Of a stretch of DNA of 40,180 nt, positions 31,812-39,365 are shown piece by piece. Positions within the stretch are counted from its first letter, which is position 1; the number at the start of each line of letters is the position of its first letter. A program made the translations under genes and the position numbers. Origin of the DNA: an uncultured Alphaproteobacteria bacterium (GTDB lineage: Bacteria; Pseudomonadota; Alphaproteobacteria; Caulobacterales; Aquidulcibacteraceae); contig CADEEA010000012.1 in assembly GCA_902826245.1 (NCBI GenBank), positions 1-40,180 on the forward strand, written 5' to 3'. The notes under the pieces were generated by a model. That model worked only from the letters and a program-made list of their open reading frames with translations, made no database searches and was not told the origin of the DNA.

Positions 31812-32648
31812 ATAAGCAAAGACAAACAACGCTTATCGCTCAAGGAAGCGATCGAGGATTTCGGCTGGCTGCCGCTGGCCCTGCTCAGCATAGGCGGCGC
31901 GATATCACTCATCGACATCGCCGAACTCGTGGCCGACGGCCTGACCCTGGTCACCCCGTTCGAGGTTGTGCTTAAGGGCTATCGCCGCGTGACGGAAGCG
32001 ATCGGCGCGCTTGTCGAGCCGCGCATCCAGCCCTTCATCAAGTGGCTGAGTGCGGCGTTTGACTGGGAGCTTCAGCTGCAGCCATTCTGGCGCTCGCTGT
32101 TCGTTCTAGGCATGGTGTTCGTGTTGGGCTTTGTCCGCCGCGAGTGGCGCGGCGGGAGGCGGGGCCAAGCGATCCTGCATCTGATCGTGATGGGCCTCGG
32201 CGCCTTGGCCGGGGCGGTTGCGGCCGGGCTGTTGCCGCCCTCCGGCGCCTCGTGGGCGCAAGGGCTTATGGCGGCGGCGCCGCTTGCGCTGCTGATCTTT
32301 GCGACGGGGATTGGGAGCGCCATCATTATCCTTTGCGTCCCTCCGAGCAGGCCGGCTGAAGCTTGGCGATCACTGGCCGCCGCAGTCCAGTTCGCCGCCG
32401 GCTCAAGCGCACTCGGGTTCGTTGTGGGCGCGGGGCTTTCCTTGGTCCTGGGCGACGGTGCCGGCCTGATGGCGCTGGGCGCGCTGATTGCGGGGATCGG
32501 CGCGCTCATTTTTATCTGGGGGCTTGGCGAGGCTGATCGCGATAACAGCCGCACGGGCCTTTCCATTCTGGGCGGTTTCGTCGCGGCCGGGATGATCCTC
32601 ATCTCGAACTGGGCGCTGCTGGCGCTGGGCGTTTCGGCGGCGAGCTAG
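31812..32648 (+). CDS. Unknown multi-pass membrane protein with ATA at the start position
   Basis: A protein of about 278 residues I do not recognise. Hydrophobic segments: WLPLALLSIGGAISLIDIAE (about 18-37), FWRSLFVLGMVFVLGFV (about 95-111), LIVMGLGALAGAVAAGLLPP, MAAAPLALLIFATGIGSAIIILCVP, FAAGSSALGFVVGAGLSLVLG, LMALGALIAGIGALIFIWGLG and ILGGFVAAGMILISNWALLALG. AGGAGG (31800-31805) stands 6 bases before an ATA codon that begins ISKDKQRLSL; no ATG, GTG or TTG fits nearby. The larger open frame upstream is antisense to the methyltransferase gene and is not used. The gene is divergent from the methyltransferase. Confidence 0.65.
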   Translation: MSKDKQRLSLKEAIEDFGWLPLALLSIGGAISLIDIAELVADGLTLVTPFEVVLKGYRRVTEAIGALVEPRIQPFIKWLSAAFDWELQLQPFWRSLFVLGMVFVLGFVRREWRGGRRGQAILHLIVMGLGALAGAVAAGLLPPSGASWAQGLMAAAPLALLIFATGIGSAIIILCVPPSRPAEAWRSLAAAVQFAAGSSALGFVVGAGLSLVLGDGAGLMALGALIAGIGALIFIWGLGEADRDNSRTGLSILGGFVAAGMILISNWALLALGVSAAS

Positions 32649-32805
32649 GCGCAGCGCAGACCTCATTCGAACGATCGGAGCGATGGTTTTGTCGTCGCAT
32701 GCGTAGTGGGAGAGAGATGCATGGCGAGGAGCAGAACACGGGTGAAGCCGGCCAGAACCGCCCCTGCGCGCCGCCCCTGCGCGCCGCCGCTGGGACTGGC
32801 GGCGG

Positions 32806-32964
32806 GTGTTTGGCGGCTTGGCGGAATTGCTCAGGAATATCGCCCTCGTGGCGGTCGGGACGCCTTTCGTCGAGCCGTTGGTGACGGGCGGCGCGATCAA
32901 TCCGGACAAGGCGCTCTCTGGCGGCGCCTATGGCTTGGTGTTTCTGGTGGTGTCGCTTATCTAG
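32806..32964 (+). CDS. Small membrane protein, 52 residues
   Basis: From a GTG at 32806 the frame gives FGGLAELLRNIALVAVGTPF, VEPLVTGGAINPDKALSGGA and YGLVFLVVSLI. The first and last parts are hydrophobic, with a conserved-looking Pro/Gly loop between, so a two-helix hairpin in the membrane is likely. A TTG at 32818 is an alternative start. It ends 21 bases before the next small gene and in the same frame. Function unknown. Confidence 0.5.
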   Translation: MFGGLAELLRNIALVAVGTPFVEPLVTGGAINPDKALSGGAYGLVFLVVSLI

Positions 32965-32985
32965 ATCACGAGCGGAGCGACTGAG

Positions 32986-33117
32986 ATGGACAGTTTCGTT
33001 TACATGAACGTGGTTTTTGGCGGTGTTTTGGCCATTGCCCTAGTGATCTTGTTCCTCGGTCTCCGCCAGAAGCGCGAGGACGAAGCAGCCGACGGCCACG
33101 ACATCGCGGCGGAGTAG
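32986..33117 (+). CDS. Small single-pass membrane protein, 43 residues
   Basis: The ATG at 32986, with GGAGCGA upstream, opens MDSFVYMNVVFGGVLAIALV followed by ILFLGLRQKREDEAADGHDI and AAE. One helix spans about 8-25; the basic RQKR turn places the short acidic tail in the cytoplasm. It lies just behind the 52-residue gene and probably shares its transcript. Function unknown. Confidence 0.6.
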   Translation: MDSFVYMNVVFGGVLAIALVILFLGLRQKREDEAADGHDIAAE

Positions 33118-33138
33118 GTCTGGGCTAACTCTCTCCAA

Positions 33139-33232
33139 GTTGGAGTGCGCGCCTTTCGGCGCGCGGTGCGCGCGGCGCCCCGAATCACAATGGTCTGCAC
33201 ACGCGGGTCTGCACACGCGGCCCGCTCCAACC
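33139..33232. repeat. Degenerate family C-like repeat with a tandem 14-mer
   Basis: GTTGGAGTGCGCGCC at the left and CGCTCCAACC at the right are inverted ends. Within lies GCGCGCC TTTC GGCGCGC and the exact tandem 14-mer GTCTGCACACGCGG at 33193-33206 and 33207-33220. Confidence 0.6.
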
Positions 33233-33324
33233 AAAAACGCCACTCATCGATGGAACTCGCTCTGGCGTTTCTTGCCGGCTTGGCGTCTAATGGCGCATGG
33301 CGGCTGCCATTTGGGGGTGGGTCG

Positions 33325-34173
33325 ATGCGGGCTCGGTTCCGCGGTTTAGTGGCGGCGTTAGCGCTGACGGCGATGGTCGTTGGCTGCCAGCGCCAGGAAA
33401 ATGCGGCGCCCAGCGATGCTGGTCCGTCATCGCCCAGCAATGCGCAGCGCGAAGCCGGCGCCGCAGCCGAGCAATTGGCCGCTCTTGGCGGCGCCGCCAA
33501 CGCCGCACAGCGCGCCCTGTTCGAAGGCGAGTTCGAGGCTTCGGGCGGGCTTGATTCGCTGGGTTCAGCGGAAGGCGCGTGGGATCTCACCCTGCTTGAG
33601 AATTACGCTCAATTCTCCAGGCCTGGCCTTGGCGAGGATGGCGGGCCGACCGGTCCGCGCGATTACCACGAACGGGGCATGCGGGTGGCGGCCGGGCCGC
33701 TCACCATCACCATGCGGTTGGAGCCATGCAGCGTCAGCGGCGTTGAGTTGCCCTATGTCGCCCATGTGCTGTTCGAGGGGGTCGCCTACCAAGGCTGCGC
33801 CCGCCGCGGCGTCGGCGAAGGTTCGCGCCGGACCTGGGCGACCGTGATCGACGAGCTGCTTCCAGCCATCGACGCCTGTCTCGCGCGTGCGGGAGCGGGA
33901 GCGCGGGTGACGTTTGCGTCCGATCTCAGCGACGGCGATGTGAGTGTCCGGCTGCGGGAGAGCAACGGCACCAGGCGCGTATGCACAGCTCCTAAAACAG
34001 GCGGGGCCACACAAATGCAGCCTTTGTCGGATCTCGACACCGAACTGAGCGAAGGCGACCCGGAATTTGTACGCGGCGCCGCCGAGCCGCGGCGTCAGAA
34101 TTGCCGCGATGCTGAACCCGCGATCGGCGCGTCGGGCGAGCAGATTGGCTGGCTCATCCGGCGCACCTGCTGA
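33325..34173 (+). CDS. Unknown lipoprotein
   Basis: A 282-residue lipoprotein: signal FRGLVAALALTAMVVGCQRQ with lipobox Cys near residue 18, an Ala/Ser-rich linker with a helical segment (EAGAAAEQLAALGGAANAAQ), then a domain with SLGSAEGAWDLTLLENYAQF, ITMRLEPCSVSGVELPYVAH and VLFEGVAYQGCARRGVGEGS. The PCS...F.G....GC.R pattern echoes the COG3650-like lipoprotein at 28136. The C-terminal part has four more cysteines (IDACLARAG, RRVCTAPK, RRQNCRDAE, IRRTC), so disulfides are likely. The ATG at 33325 follows GGGGGTGGG. Function unknown. Confidence 0.7.
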   Translation: MRARFRGLVAALALTAMVVGCQRQENAAPSDAGPSSPSNAQREAGAAAEQLAALGGAANAAQRALFEGEFEASGGLDSLGSAEGAWDLTLLENYAQFSRPGLGEDGGPTGPRDYHERGMRVAAGPLTITMRLEPCSVSGVELPYVAHVLFEGVAYQGCARRGVGEGSRRTWATVIDELLPAIDACLARAGAGARVTFASDLSDGDVSVRLRESNGTRRVCTAPKTGGATQMQPLSDLDTELSEGDPEFVRGAAEPRRQNCRDAEPAIGASGEQIGWLIRRTC

Positions 34174-34178
34174 GCGCT

Positions 34179-34820
34179 TCAGCGAAGCACGCTCTGTAGC
34201 CAGTGCTCTATGCCGTGGAACACGGTGGCGCCCACTGTGACCGCGATGTAGGTCGACAAGGCGCACGCAGCCACCGTCAGCAGCATCAGCACGCCGTCGC
34301 GTTGCAGCAGCGCAAGCGCGGTCAGGGCCACGGTGATGCCTGGCGGCCAGTTCCCGAGCGGAATCGGCAAGATCAAAACAAACGCCATGAACAGCGTCTG
34401 CAGCCCGACATAGATCGTGAATGGAAACCGGGTCAGAAACTCAAGCCTTGGCTTGATCAGGTATTCGACGCGCTTGAGCGCGGGGATCGCTGCGCCGAAA
34501 GTCTTACGCAGCGCCTGGCTATCGACGCGCCACGCCCGGACCCGCGCAGGGGCCCAGAGTTTATGCTGACCGAGCAGCAATTGCAGCGCCGGGGCGATCA
34601 TTAGGAAGCCGAAAATCGTCGAAATGCCCGGGATGTTCGGTATGCACATCGGCAGCGCCAGCACCAGCAGCACGACGCCGTTTGCGCGCGAATCGAGCCG
34701 GTCGAGCAAGTCGCCGACGGTTACCGATTCTCCCGGGAACGCGTCCGCTAGTTCCGTCAACAGCTCCGAAGCGGGGGGAGCGTGGCGTGACGGCTCTGGG
34801 GGAAGGGAGGAGGAATCCAT
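34179..34820 (-). CDS. ExoD-family membrane protein
   Basis: A 213-residue protein matching the exopolysaccharide synthesis ExoD family: ELLTELADAFPGESVTVGDLLDRLDSRANGVVLLVLALPMCIPNIPGISTIFG is the hallmark N-terminal part, followed by hydrophobic helices (LQTLFMAFVLILPIPLGNWPPG; ITVALTALALLQRDGVLMLL; AACALSTYIAVTVGATVFHG). ExoD of Sinorhizobium affects exopolysaccharide and alkali tolerance; the mechanism is not known. The ATG (MDSSSLPPEP) is chosen; the upstream frame overlaps the next gene's start region. Confidence 0.87.
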   Translation of the reverse strand: MDSSSLPPEPSRHAPPASELLTELADAFPGESVTVGDLLDRLDSRANGVVLLVLALPMCIPNIPGISTIFGFLMIAPALQLLLGQHKLWAPARVRAWRVDSQALRKTFGAAIPALKRVEYLIKPRLEFLTRFPFTIYVGLQTLFMAFVLILPIPLGNWPPGITVALTALALLQRDGVLMLLTVAACALSTYIAVTVGATVFHGIEHWLQSVLR

Positions 34821-34921
34821 GCGTGGGCGGTGGTCTCCTTGCGGCGCCGCGCCAGGTTTGGCCAGCGCCAATCGTCGCTGCGAACTGCATTCAGACCTCG
34901 TCAACCAGGACGGGCTTAGCC

Positions 34922-35407
34922 ATGGAGTCGATGGCGCGCGCGATCCTGCTCCTGATGTGCCTGTGCCTCGCAGCCGCTGGCTGCGGCGGTTCAACGCCGC
35001 CGCGGGAATTGGCCGGGCTCTGGGGCGGAGGGGCTGCGCCGTGTGAAGCCGGTGTCGGCGTACGCTTCGGCGCCAACGCCATCGAAATGATTTATCGGGA
35101 GAAGGCCGAGCCGCTGTTTGCCGATCCTGACTACGTCGTACTGAGCCGCGGCGATCACTTTCGCGTGCGCATCACCTATCAACTCCCACACATCGCTGGC
35201 GGCGCCCGCGGGCCGGGGAGGGGCATCATCGTGCTGGCGCAGCAGGACAGCGGCGGCGTGGCGCCTGAATCCCACAATTACATCGACGGCCGCACCGGCG
35301 CGGCCCGGGCGCGCATCAGCGACGACCCGGCGGCGACTTTGCTATCCTTGGTTCCCTGCGGGGCAAGCCCGTGGACCGAAGGGTTGCGCGGGCGGCGCGA
35401 AGCCTGA
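34922..35407 (+). CDS. Unknown lipoprotein
   Basis: A 161-residue lipoprotein: signal RAILLLMCLCLAAAGCGGST with lipobox Cys at about 21, then RELAGLWGGGAAPCEAGVGV, FGANAIEMIYREKAEPLFAD, a strand-rich part (YVVLSRGDHFRVRITYQLPH) and a closing VPCGASPW. Two cysteines may bridge. The small beta-rich shape suggests a lipocalin- or META-like barrel, which is only a guess. A second ATG three codons in is possible. Divergent from the ExoD gene. Confidence 0.65.
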   Translation: MESMARAILLLMCLCLAAAGCGGSTPPRELAGLWGGGAAPCEAGVGVRFGANAIEMIYREKAEPLFADPDYVVLSRGDHFRVRITYQLPHIAGGARGPGRGIIVLAQQDSGGVAPESHNYIDGRTGAARARISDDPAATLLSLVPCGASPWTEGLRGRREA

Positions 35408-35436
35408 ATCGGCGCTCCCCTCAAGGGAGCGCCGAT
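35408..35436. terminator. Bidirectional hairpin between convergent genes
   Basis: ATCGGCGCTCCC and GGGAGCGCCGAT pair perfectly over 12 bases around CTCAA. It begins right at the stop of the lipoprotein gene and lies before the stop of the facing gene at 35446. No T-run follows, but its position fits a shared terminator. Confidence 0.65.
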
Positions 35437-35445
35437 CTCCCGCTC

Positions 35446-35775
35446 TCAGTTGCGTGCTTGCTGGGTGTCGGCATCGCCGTTGCAGCGGGCGATCTCATCG
35501 GCGGAGAGTTCGCCGCCTTCTGGGCCGTAGGCCACTACCCGAGCGCCGCTCTCACGGACAAATTGTCTGCACGCCCGTACCGAGGCGCTGTGGGTGGGGC
35601 GCGCCCGGCAGGTGTCGCCACTGCAGGACCAGACCGTGTTTTGCGCGATCACGCGCTCGCCAGAGGCCAGTGGCGCCTCGATCTTGACGGTGAAGATGGG
35701 GTCGCGGGCAAAGGCGGGCCCGACCAGTATGACGCTGGCGATGGCCGAGAGGACTACAGAACGAGCTGAAAACAT
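35446..35775 (-). CDS. Small exported cysteine-containing protein (CC_3452-like)
   Basis: A 109-residue protein with a signal peptide (VVLSAIASVILVGPAFA) and a compact mature domain: FTVKIEAPLASGERVIAQNTVWSCSGDTCRARPTHSASVRACRQFVRESGARVVAYGPEGGELSADEIARCN. Four cysteines (two in CSGDTC, then RAC and RCN) probably form two disulfides. It resembles the small family named after Caulobacter CC_3452, of unknown function. AAGGAGA stands 8 bases before the ATG, and a good promoter lies 49 bases upstream. Confidence 0.75.
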   Translation of the reverse strand: MFSARSVVLSAIASVILVGPAFARDPIFTVKIEAPLASGERVIAQNTVWSCSGDTCRARPTHSASVRACRQFVRESGARVVAYGPEGGELSADEIARCNGDADTQQARN

Positions 35776-35823
35776 TGGAACTAGTCTCCTTACTTGGCGC
35801 GTCTGGGGAGGAGCGCTGGGAGG

Positions 35824-35852
35824 AGTATCTGTTGCGTTCTGAGAAATGACAA
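35824..35852 (-). promoter_or_regulatory. Promoter of the small exported protein
   Basis: On the minus strand TTGTCA and GATACT are 17 bases apart. An unusually AT-rich run lies just upstream of the -35 box (35853-35885), as in an UP element. The remaining spacer up to 36037 shows no gene. Confidence 0.6.
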
Positions 35853-36037
35853 GAGAAAAATGAAGAAATCAAATAATATTCATTATTGCGAACGCACGAC
35901 CAGGATGCAGGTCGGACTCTGACTGGCCCTGTTGCAATCGCGCCCGTGTTAAGAATGTACTGGAAGCGCTCGCGCGATTGCGCATTACTTGGGCGCGCGG
36001 GGCGGATCGGGACAGTTCCTGCGCCGGGAGGGGACCA

Positions 36038-37159
36038 ATGACGTTCTACAAATTCACCGTCGGATTTGTGCTTACCGTAGCCATGATCGCCGTGCTGGGA
36101 TTCGGCGCATTGGTGTTCAGCGCGCGCGATTTTCAGTACGGCGTGGCTGACATCTCCGAGAGCACGAGGGGCGTCATCGATTTTTCCAAGCTGGCCGAAG
36201 CGGAGGCGAAAGTCGCGGCCATCTTGGAAGAAACCAAAGGCCCCCGCGGGGAGCACGCGCAGATCGAGGAGCAATTGTCAGCGCTCGATGGCGAGGCGCA
36301 GCAGGCTGCGGCCAACGCCAACACCGCGCGTGCGTCCATGGTCGGCGCCATCGCCGCGATCGAACAGCGCGCGCGTGTACAGGGCGCGGCGAGCGCTGCA
36401 GCGGATCTCAGCACGCAAGGCCTCACTCAGCGCGTGAATGCACTTGCCTCGCGCGCGGGCCTGGCGCCGGACGATCAGCAGAGCGTCGCAACGCTACGCA
36501 CGCAAGCAGAGCAATTGAGCGCAAGCGATGAACGCGCCACGGAAACCAATGAAGCGCGCGCCGCCTTAGTCACGCGTCGCGATCTGGTGGGCGGGCAAGT
36601 TAAAGAATCGGACCGCCGCATCGAAGCGCTGCAACGCACCGTGCTGGCCGAGACCGGCCAATATGAGCGCGTTCGCAACGAGGCCAACGCGCTGCGCAAT
36701 CTGAGCCCGTTGGGGCTGAGCGCCTATCTGGCGCAAGGCCATCCTGCGCTGCTCTCCACTATGCTGGTGCTGCTGATGGGTTCGCTGGGTTCGTTGCTTT
36801 ATCTGTTTCCCGCCTATCTCAATCGACCGCAACCGGTGACCATGGCTGAGATCGCGGTGCGCTTGATCTTCGGCATGTGCGCCGCGCTTGCGGTTTATGT
36901 GCTGGCCAATGCGGCTGTTTCGAGCTTCTCGTTCGGATCAGGACCGGCGAATTCGGGCACGTCGTCCAACCTCAACCCGTTCACGGTGTCGCTGTTCGGC
37001 ATCGTTGCGGGGGTGATGTCAGAGGACATCGCCAAATGGATCCAGGATCGTGGTCGCGGCATCTTTACTCAAGAGCCGGGCGGGGTCTCCAACGGCGCCG
37101 ATTTGCAGCCGGCCGTGAGCAGCATGATCAACCCCCACGGCGGGCCAGGCGCGCCGTAA
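36038..37159 (+). CDS. Unknown membrane protein with long coiled coil
   Basis: A 373-residue protein I do not recognise. One N-terminal helix (FTVGFVLTVAMIAVLGFGALVF, 5-27) is followed by an Ala/Glu/Gln-rich coiled coil from about 45 to 220 (EAEAKVAAILEETKGPRGEH, then QIEEQLSALDGEAQQAAANA). Three more hydrophobic segments lie at about 242-262 (LLSTMLVLLMGSLGSLLYLF), 273-297 (VRLIFGMCAALAVYVLANAA) and 313-330 (FTVSLFGIVAGVMSEDIAKW). The coiled coil should lie in the periplasm and the C-terminus in the cytoplasm. GGGAGGGGA precedes the ATG. A signalling or envelope scaffold role is possible but unproven. Confidence 0.7.
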   Translation: MTFYKFTVGFVLTVAMIAVLGFGALVFSARDFQYGVADISESTRGVIDFSKLAEAEAKVAAILEETKGPRGEHAQIEEQLSALDGEAQQAAANANTARASMVGAIAAIEQRARVQGAASAAADLSTQGLTQRVNALASRAGLAPDDQQSVATLRTQAEQLSASDERATETNEARAALVTRRDLVGGQVKESDRRIEALQRTVLAETGQYERVRNEANALRNLSPLGLSAYLAQGHPALLSTMLVLLMGSLGSLLYLFPAYLNRPQPVTMAEIAVRLIFGMCAALAVYVLANAAVSSFSFGSGPANSGTSSNLNPFTVSLFGIVAGVMSEDIAKWIQDRGRGIFTQEPGGVSNGADLQPAVSSMINPHGGPGAP

Positions 37160-37210
37160 GGACGCTGGCGCACGCAGGCATGTCCGTCTAGACCTTCCGC
37201 CTAGAGCGAA

Positions 37211-37255
37211 GCCCGTCATTCCGGGTCTCGCTTCGCAAGCCCGGAATGACGGCGC
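37211..37255. repeat. Short family B palindrome
   Basis: GCCCGTCATTCCGGG and CCCGGAATGACGGCGC pair around TCTCGCTTCGCAAG, itself foldable. It lies between the coiled-coil gene and the thiolase gene and could end transcription of the former. Confidence 0.75.
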
Positions 37256-37297
37256 CTGCTGCAGTAATCCTCCCGTCCGTGCTTCCCAGGAGTTTCC

Positions 37298-38488
37298 ATG
37301 CGCCGCGCCGTTGTCGTTTCCTACGCCCGCACGGGCCTCGCCAAGTCAGGCCGCGGTGGTTTCAACGACACCCACGGCGCGGCGATGGCGGGGCATTGCA
37401 TCCAGCACGCTGTGGCGCGCGCCAAGCTTGAGCCCGACGCGGTCGAGGACGTGATCCTCGGCTGCGGCTCTCCTGAAGGCGCCACCGGCCACAACGTGGC
37501 GCGGCTGGCTTCGGTGTGGGCGGGGCTCGATTTCAAAGTATCGGCCGCCACCATCAATCGCTTCTGCTCCTCCGGCCTACAATCGACCGCGCAAATCGCC
37601 CATTACATCATGCAGGAGGGCGCCAAAATTGGCATTTCAGGCGGCGTTGAATCGATTTCGCTCACGCGGCTCTCCTCGGCGATGAACAAGGACCACATGT
37701 TCGAGGAAAAGCTCATGAAAGAGCATCCTTACATGTGGATGGCGATGATCGAGACCGCCGACATCGTCGCGCAACGCTACAATGTCGCGCGCGACTATCA
37801 GGACGAATACGCGTTGCGCTCGCAGCAGCGCATCGCGGCGGCGCAAGCGGCGGGCCTGTTCAAGGATGAAATCGTCCCGATGCAGACCAAGATGAAAAAG
37901 GTCGATAAGGAGACGAAAACCGAGAGCATCGTCGATGCGGTGGTCGACCGCGATGACTGCAACCGCCCCGACACGACGCTCGAAGGCTTGGCGAAATTGG
38001 AGCCCGTTCGCGGCGCGGGCAATTTCGTCACCGCCGGCAATGCGAGCCAACTCTCCGATGGCGCCGCGGCCTTGGTGTTGATGGATGAGAAAGAAGCCGA
38101 ACGCCGCGGGCTTGCGCCGCTTGGCTTGTTCAAGGGTTTCGCCGTCGCCGGCTGTCATCCCGACGAAATGGGCATCGGCCCGGTGTTCGCGGTGCCGCGT
38201 CTGTTGGAACGGCAGGGGCTCAAGGTGGACGATATCGACCTCTGGGAATTGAATGAGGCGTTCGCGTCGCAATGCTTGTATTCGCGCGACAGGCTCGGCA
38301 TCGATCCGGAAAAATTCAACGTCAATGGCGGCTCCATTGCGATCGGCCATCCGTTCGGCATGACCGGCGCTCGCCTGGTCGGCCACGTGCTGATGGAAGG
38401 TCGTCGCCGCAAGGCCAAACACGCTGTGGTCACCATGTGCATCGGCGGCGGCATGGGCGCGGCGGGGTTGTTCGAGGTCTTCCACTGA
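37298..38488 (+). CDS. Acetyl-CoA acyltransferase (thiolase)
   Basis: A 396-residue thiolase. Active-site Cys90 is in [14 protein letters not shown]; the distal motifs are [43 protein letters not shown] (His) and [18 protein letters not shown] (second Cys). [23 protein letters not shown] sequence ([20 protein letters not shown]) is also present. It could work in fatty-acid beta-oxidation or acetoacetyl-CoA formation; sequence by eye does not decide. A separate enoyl-CoA hydratase-like gene ends about 1.6 kb away, which favours beta-oxidation. Confidence 0.94.
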   Translation: MRRAVVVSYARTGLAKSGRGGFNDTHGAAMAGHCIQHAVARAKLEPDAVEDVILGCGSPEGATGHNVARLASVWAGLDFKVSAATINRFCSSGLQSTAQIAHYIMQEGAKIGISGGVESISLTRLSSAMNKDHMFEEKLMKEHPYMWMAMIETADIVAQRYNVARDYQDEYALRSQQRIAAAQAAGLFKDEIVPMQTKMKKVDKETKTESIVDAVVDRDDCNRPDTTLEGLAKLEPVRGAGNFVTAGNASQLSDGAAALVLMDEKEAERRGLAPLGLFKGFAVAGCHPDEMGIGPVFAVPRLLERQGLKVDDIDLWELNEAFASQCLYSRDRLGIDPEKFNVNGGSIAIGHPFGMTGARLVGHVLMEGRRRKAKHAVVTMCIGGGMGAAGLFEVFH

Positions 38489-38496
38489 AACCACGC

Positions 38497-39015
38497 GTGA
38501 TCGAGACCGGACGCCTGAGGTTGATCCCGGCGACGCCCGACATGCTGCGCGCGGAGCTCGCCAGCGACATGGGGCGCTTCGCGTCGCTGCTCGGCGTTGC
38601 ACCGCCGCGCGATTGGCCGCCTGAACTGTACGATGCCGACGCCATGCGCTTTGCGCTCAGGCAGATGGAGCGCGACGGTCCGCAGAGTGTTTGGGGCTTC
38701 CATTATTTTTTGCTCAAACGCGCGCTAGGGCGGCCGATCCTGATTGGCGCCGGCGGTTATAAGGGCGCACCTCGTCACGGCGCGGTTGAGCTTGGCTATT
38801 CGGTTCTGAGCGCGCACCGCCGCAAGGGCTTCGCCAGCGAAGCTGTGCGCGCGATGGTCAAGCGCGCTTTTTCCGATCCCGCAGTGTCGCGCGTGATCGC
38901 GCATACATTGACCGATTTGGTTGCTTCACAGCGCGTGCTGGCGAAATGCGGCTTCGCGTTACAGCGCGACACGCTGGAGCCTGGGGCAATCATGTATGCG
39001 ATCCAGCGTCCGTAA
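38497..39015 (+). CDS. GNAT-family N-acetyltransferase
   Basis: A 172-residue acetyltransferase of the RimJ/RimL-like group: IETGRLRLIPATPDMLRAEL at the start, GAGGYKGAPRHGAVELGYSV, LSAHRRKGFASEAVRAMVKR (acetyl-CoA-binding loop) and VIAHTLTDLVASQRVLAKCGFALQ. The start is taken as the GTG at 38497, eight bases after the thiolase stop, so the two may be co-transcribed. A CTG overlapping the thiolase stop is possible but unlikely. The stop codon lies inside a family A palindrome. Substrate unknown. Confidence 0.87.
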   Translation: MIETGRLRLIPATPDMLRAELASDMGRFASLLGVAPPRDWPPELYDADAMRFALRQMERDGPQSVWGFHYFLLKRALGRPILIGAGGYKGAPRHGAVELGYSVLSAHRRKGFASEAVRAMVKRAFSDPAVSRVIAHTLTDLVASQRVLAKCGFALQRDTLEPGAIMYAIQRP

Positions 39016-39120
39016 ATATGGACCGCCGGCGCCCTCGCCGGCATACGGTGTTTGCTACCGCCCAGGCGGCGGTGTGTTGCAACACCGCGGCCGGCGAGGG
39101 CGTCGGCGGTCCATATTTAC
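39012..39120. repeat. Family A palindrome between convergent genes
   Basis: Arms 39012-39042 and 39090-39120 are inverted copies over 31 bases with one mismatch (GTAAATATGGACCGCCGGCG...). The loop holds a second hairpin (ACCGCCCAGGCGGCGGT). The left arm contains the acetyltransferase stop codon. It probably terminates transcription in both directions. Confidence 0.85.
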
Positions 39121-39137
39121 AGCGCCTCGGTGTTTGC

Positions 39138-39365
39138 CTACGCGAACCGATGCACCGAATTCGCCGTAGCGATGCGCGCGCCGTCGGCGTCGAAGGCTTC
39201 GGCGGTGAGGAACGCGAGCGTCCTGGTCTGGCGCGTTACGCGAGCGTCAACACGAGCGACAGCGCCAGCGCTTAGGCGCGTGATTTCCACCGTGACAAGC
39301 GCGCCGCCTCCGCTTGCTGCGCAGAGTGCGTCGGTCATTGCGGCGGCGAGTTCAGCTTCGGTCAT
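39138..39365 (-). CDS. Half-size hotdog-like (PaaI-type) protein
   Basis: A 75-residue protein. MTEAELAAAMTDALCAASGG is a helix; ALVTVEITRLSAGAVARVDA, RVTRQTRTLAFLTAEAFDAD and GARIATANSVHRFA match the last strands of PaaI-like hotdog thioesterases. The N-terminal strands and the usual catalytic region are missing, so it is either a reduced binding protein or a decayed gene. The ATG overlaps the ppa stop by 4 bases, which argues for real translation. Codon use is normal. Confidence 0.55.
   Translation of the reverse strand: MTEAELAAAMTDALCAASGGGALVTVEITRLSAGAVARVDARVTRQTRTLAFLTAEAFDADGARIATANSVHRFA

Noticed and set aside
37637..38602. A 321-codon open frame antisense to the thiolase
   Set aside because: It is a GC-rich shadow of a clear thiolase gene, with no recognisable domain.
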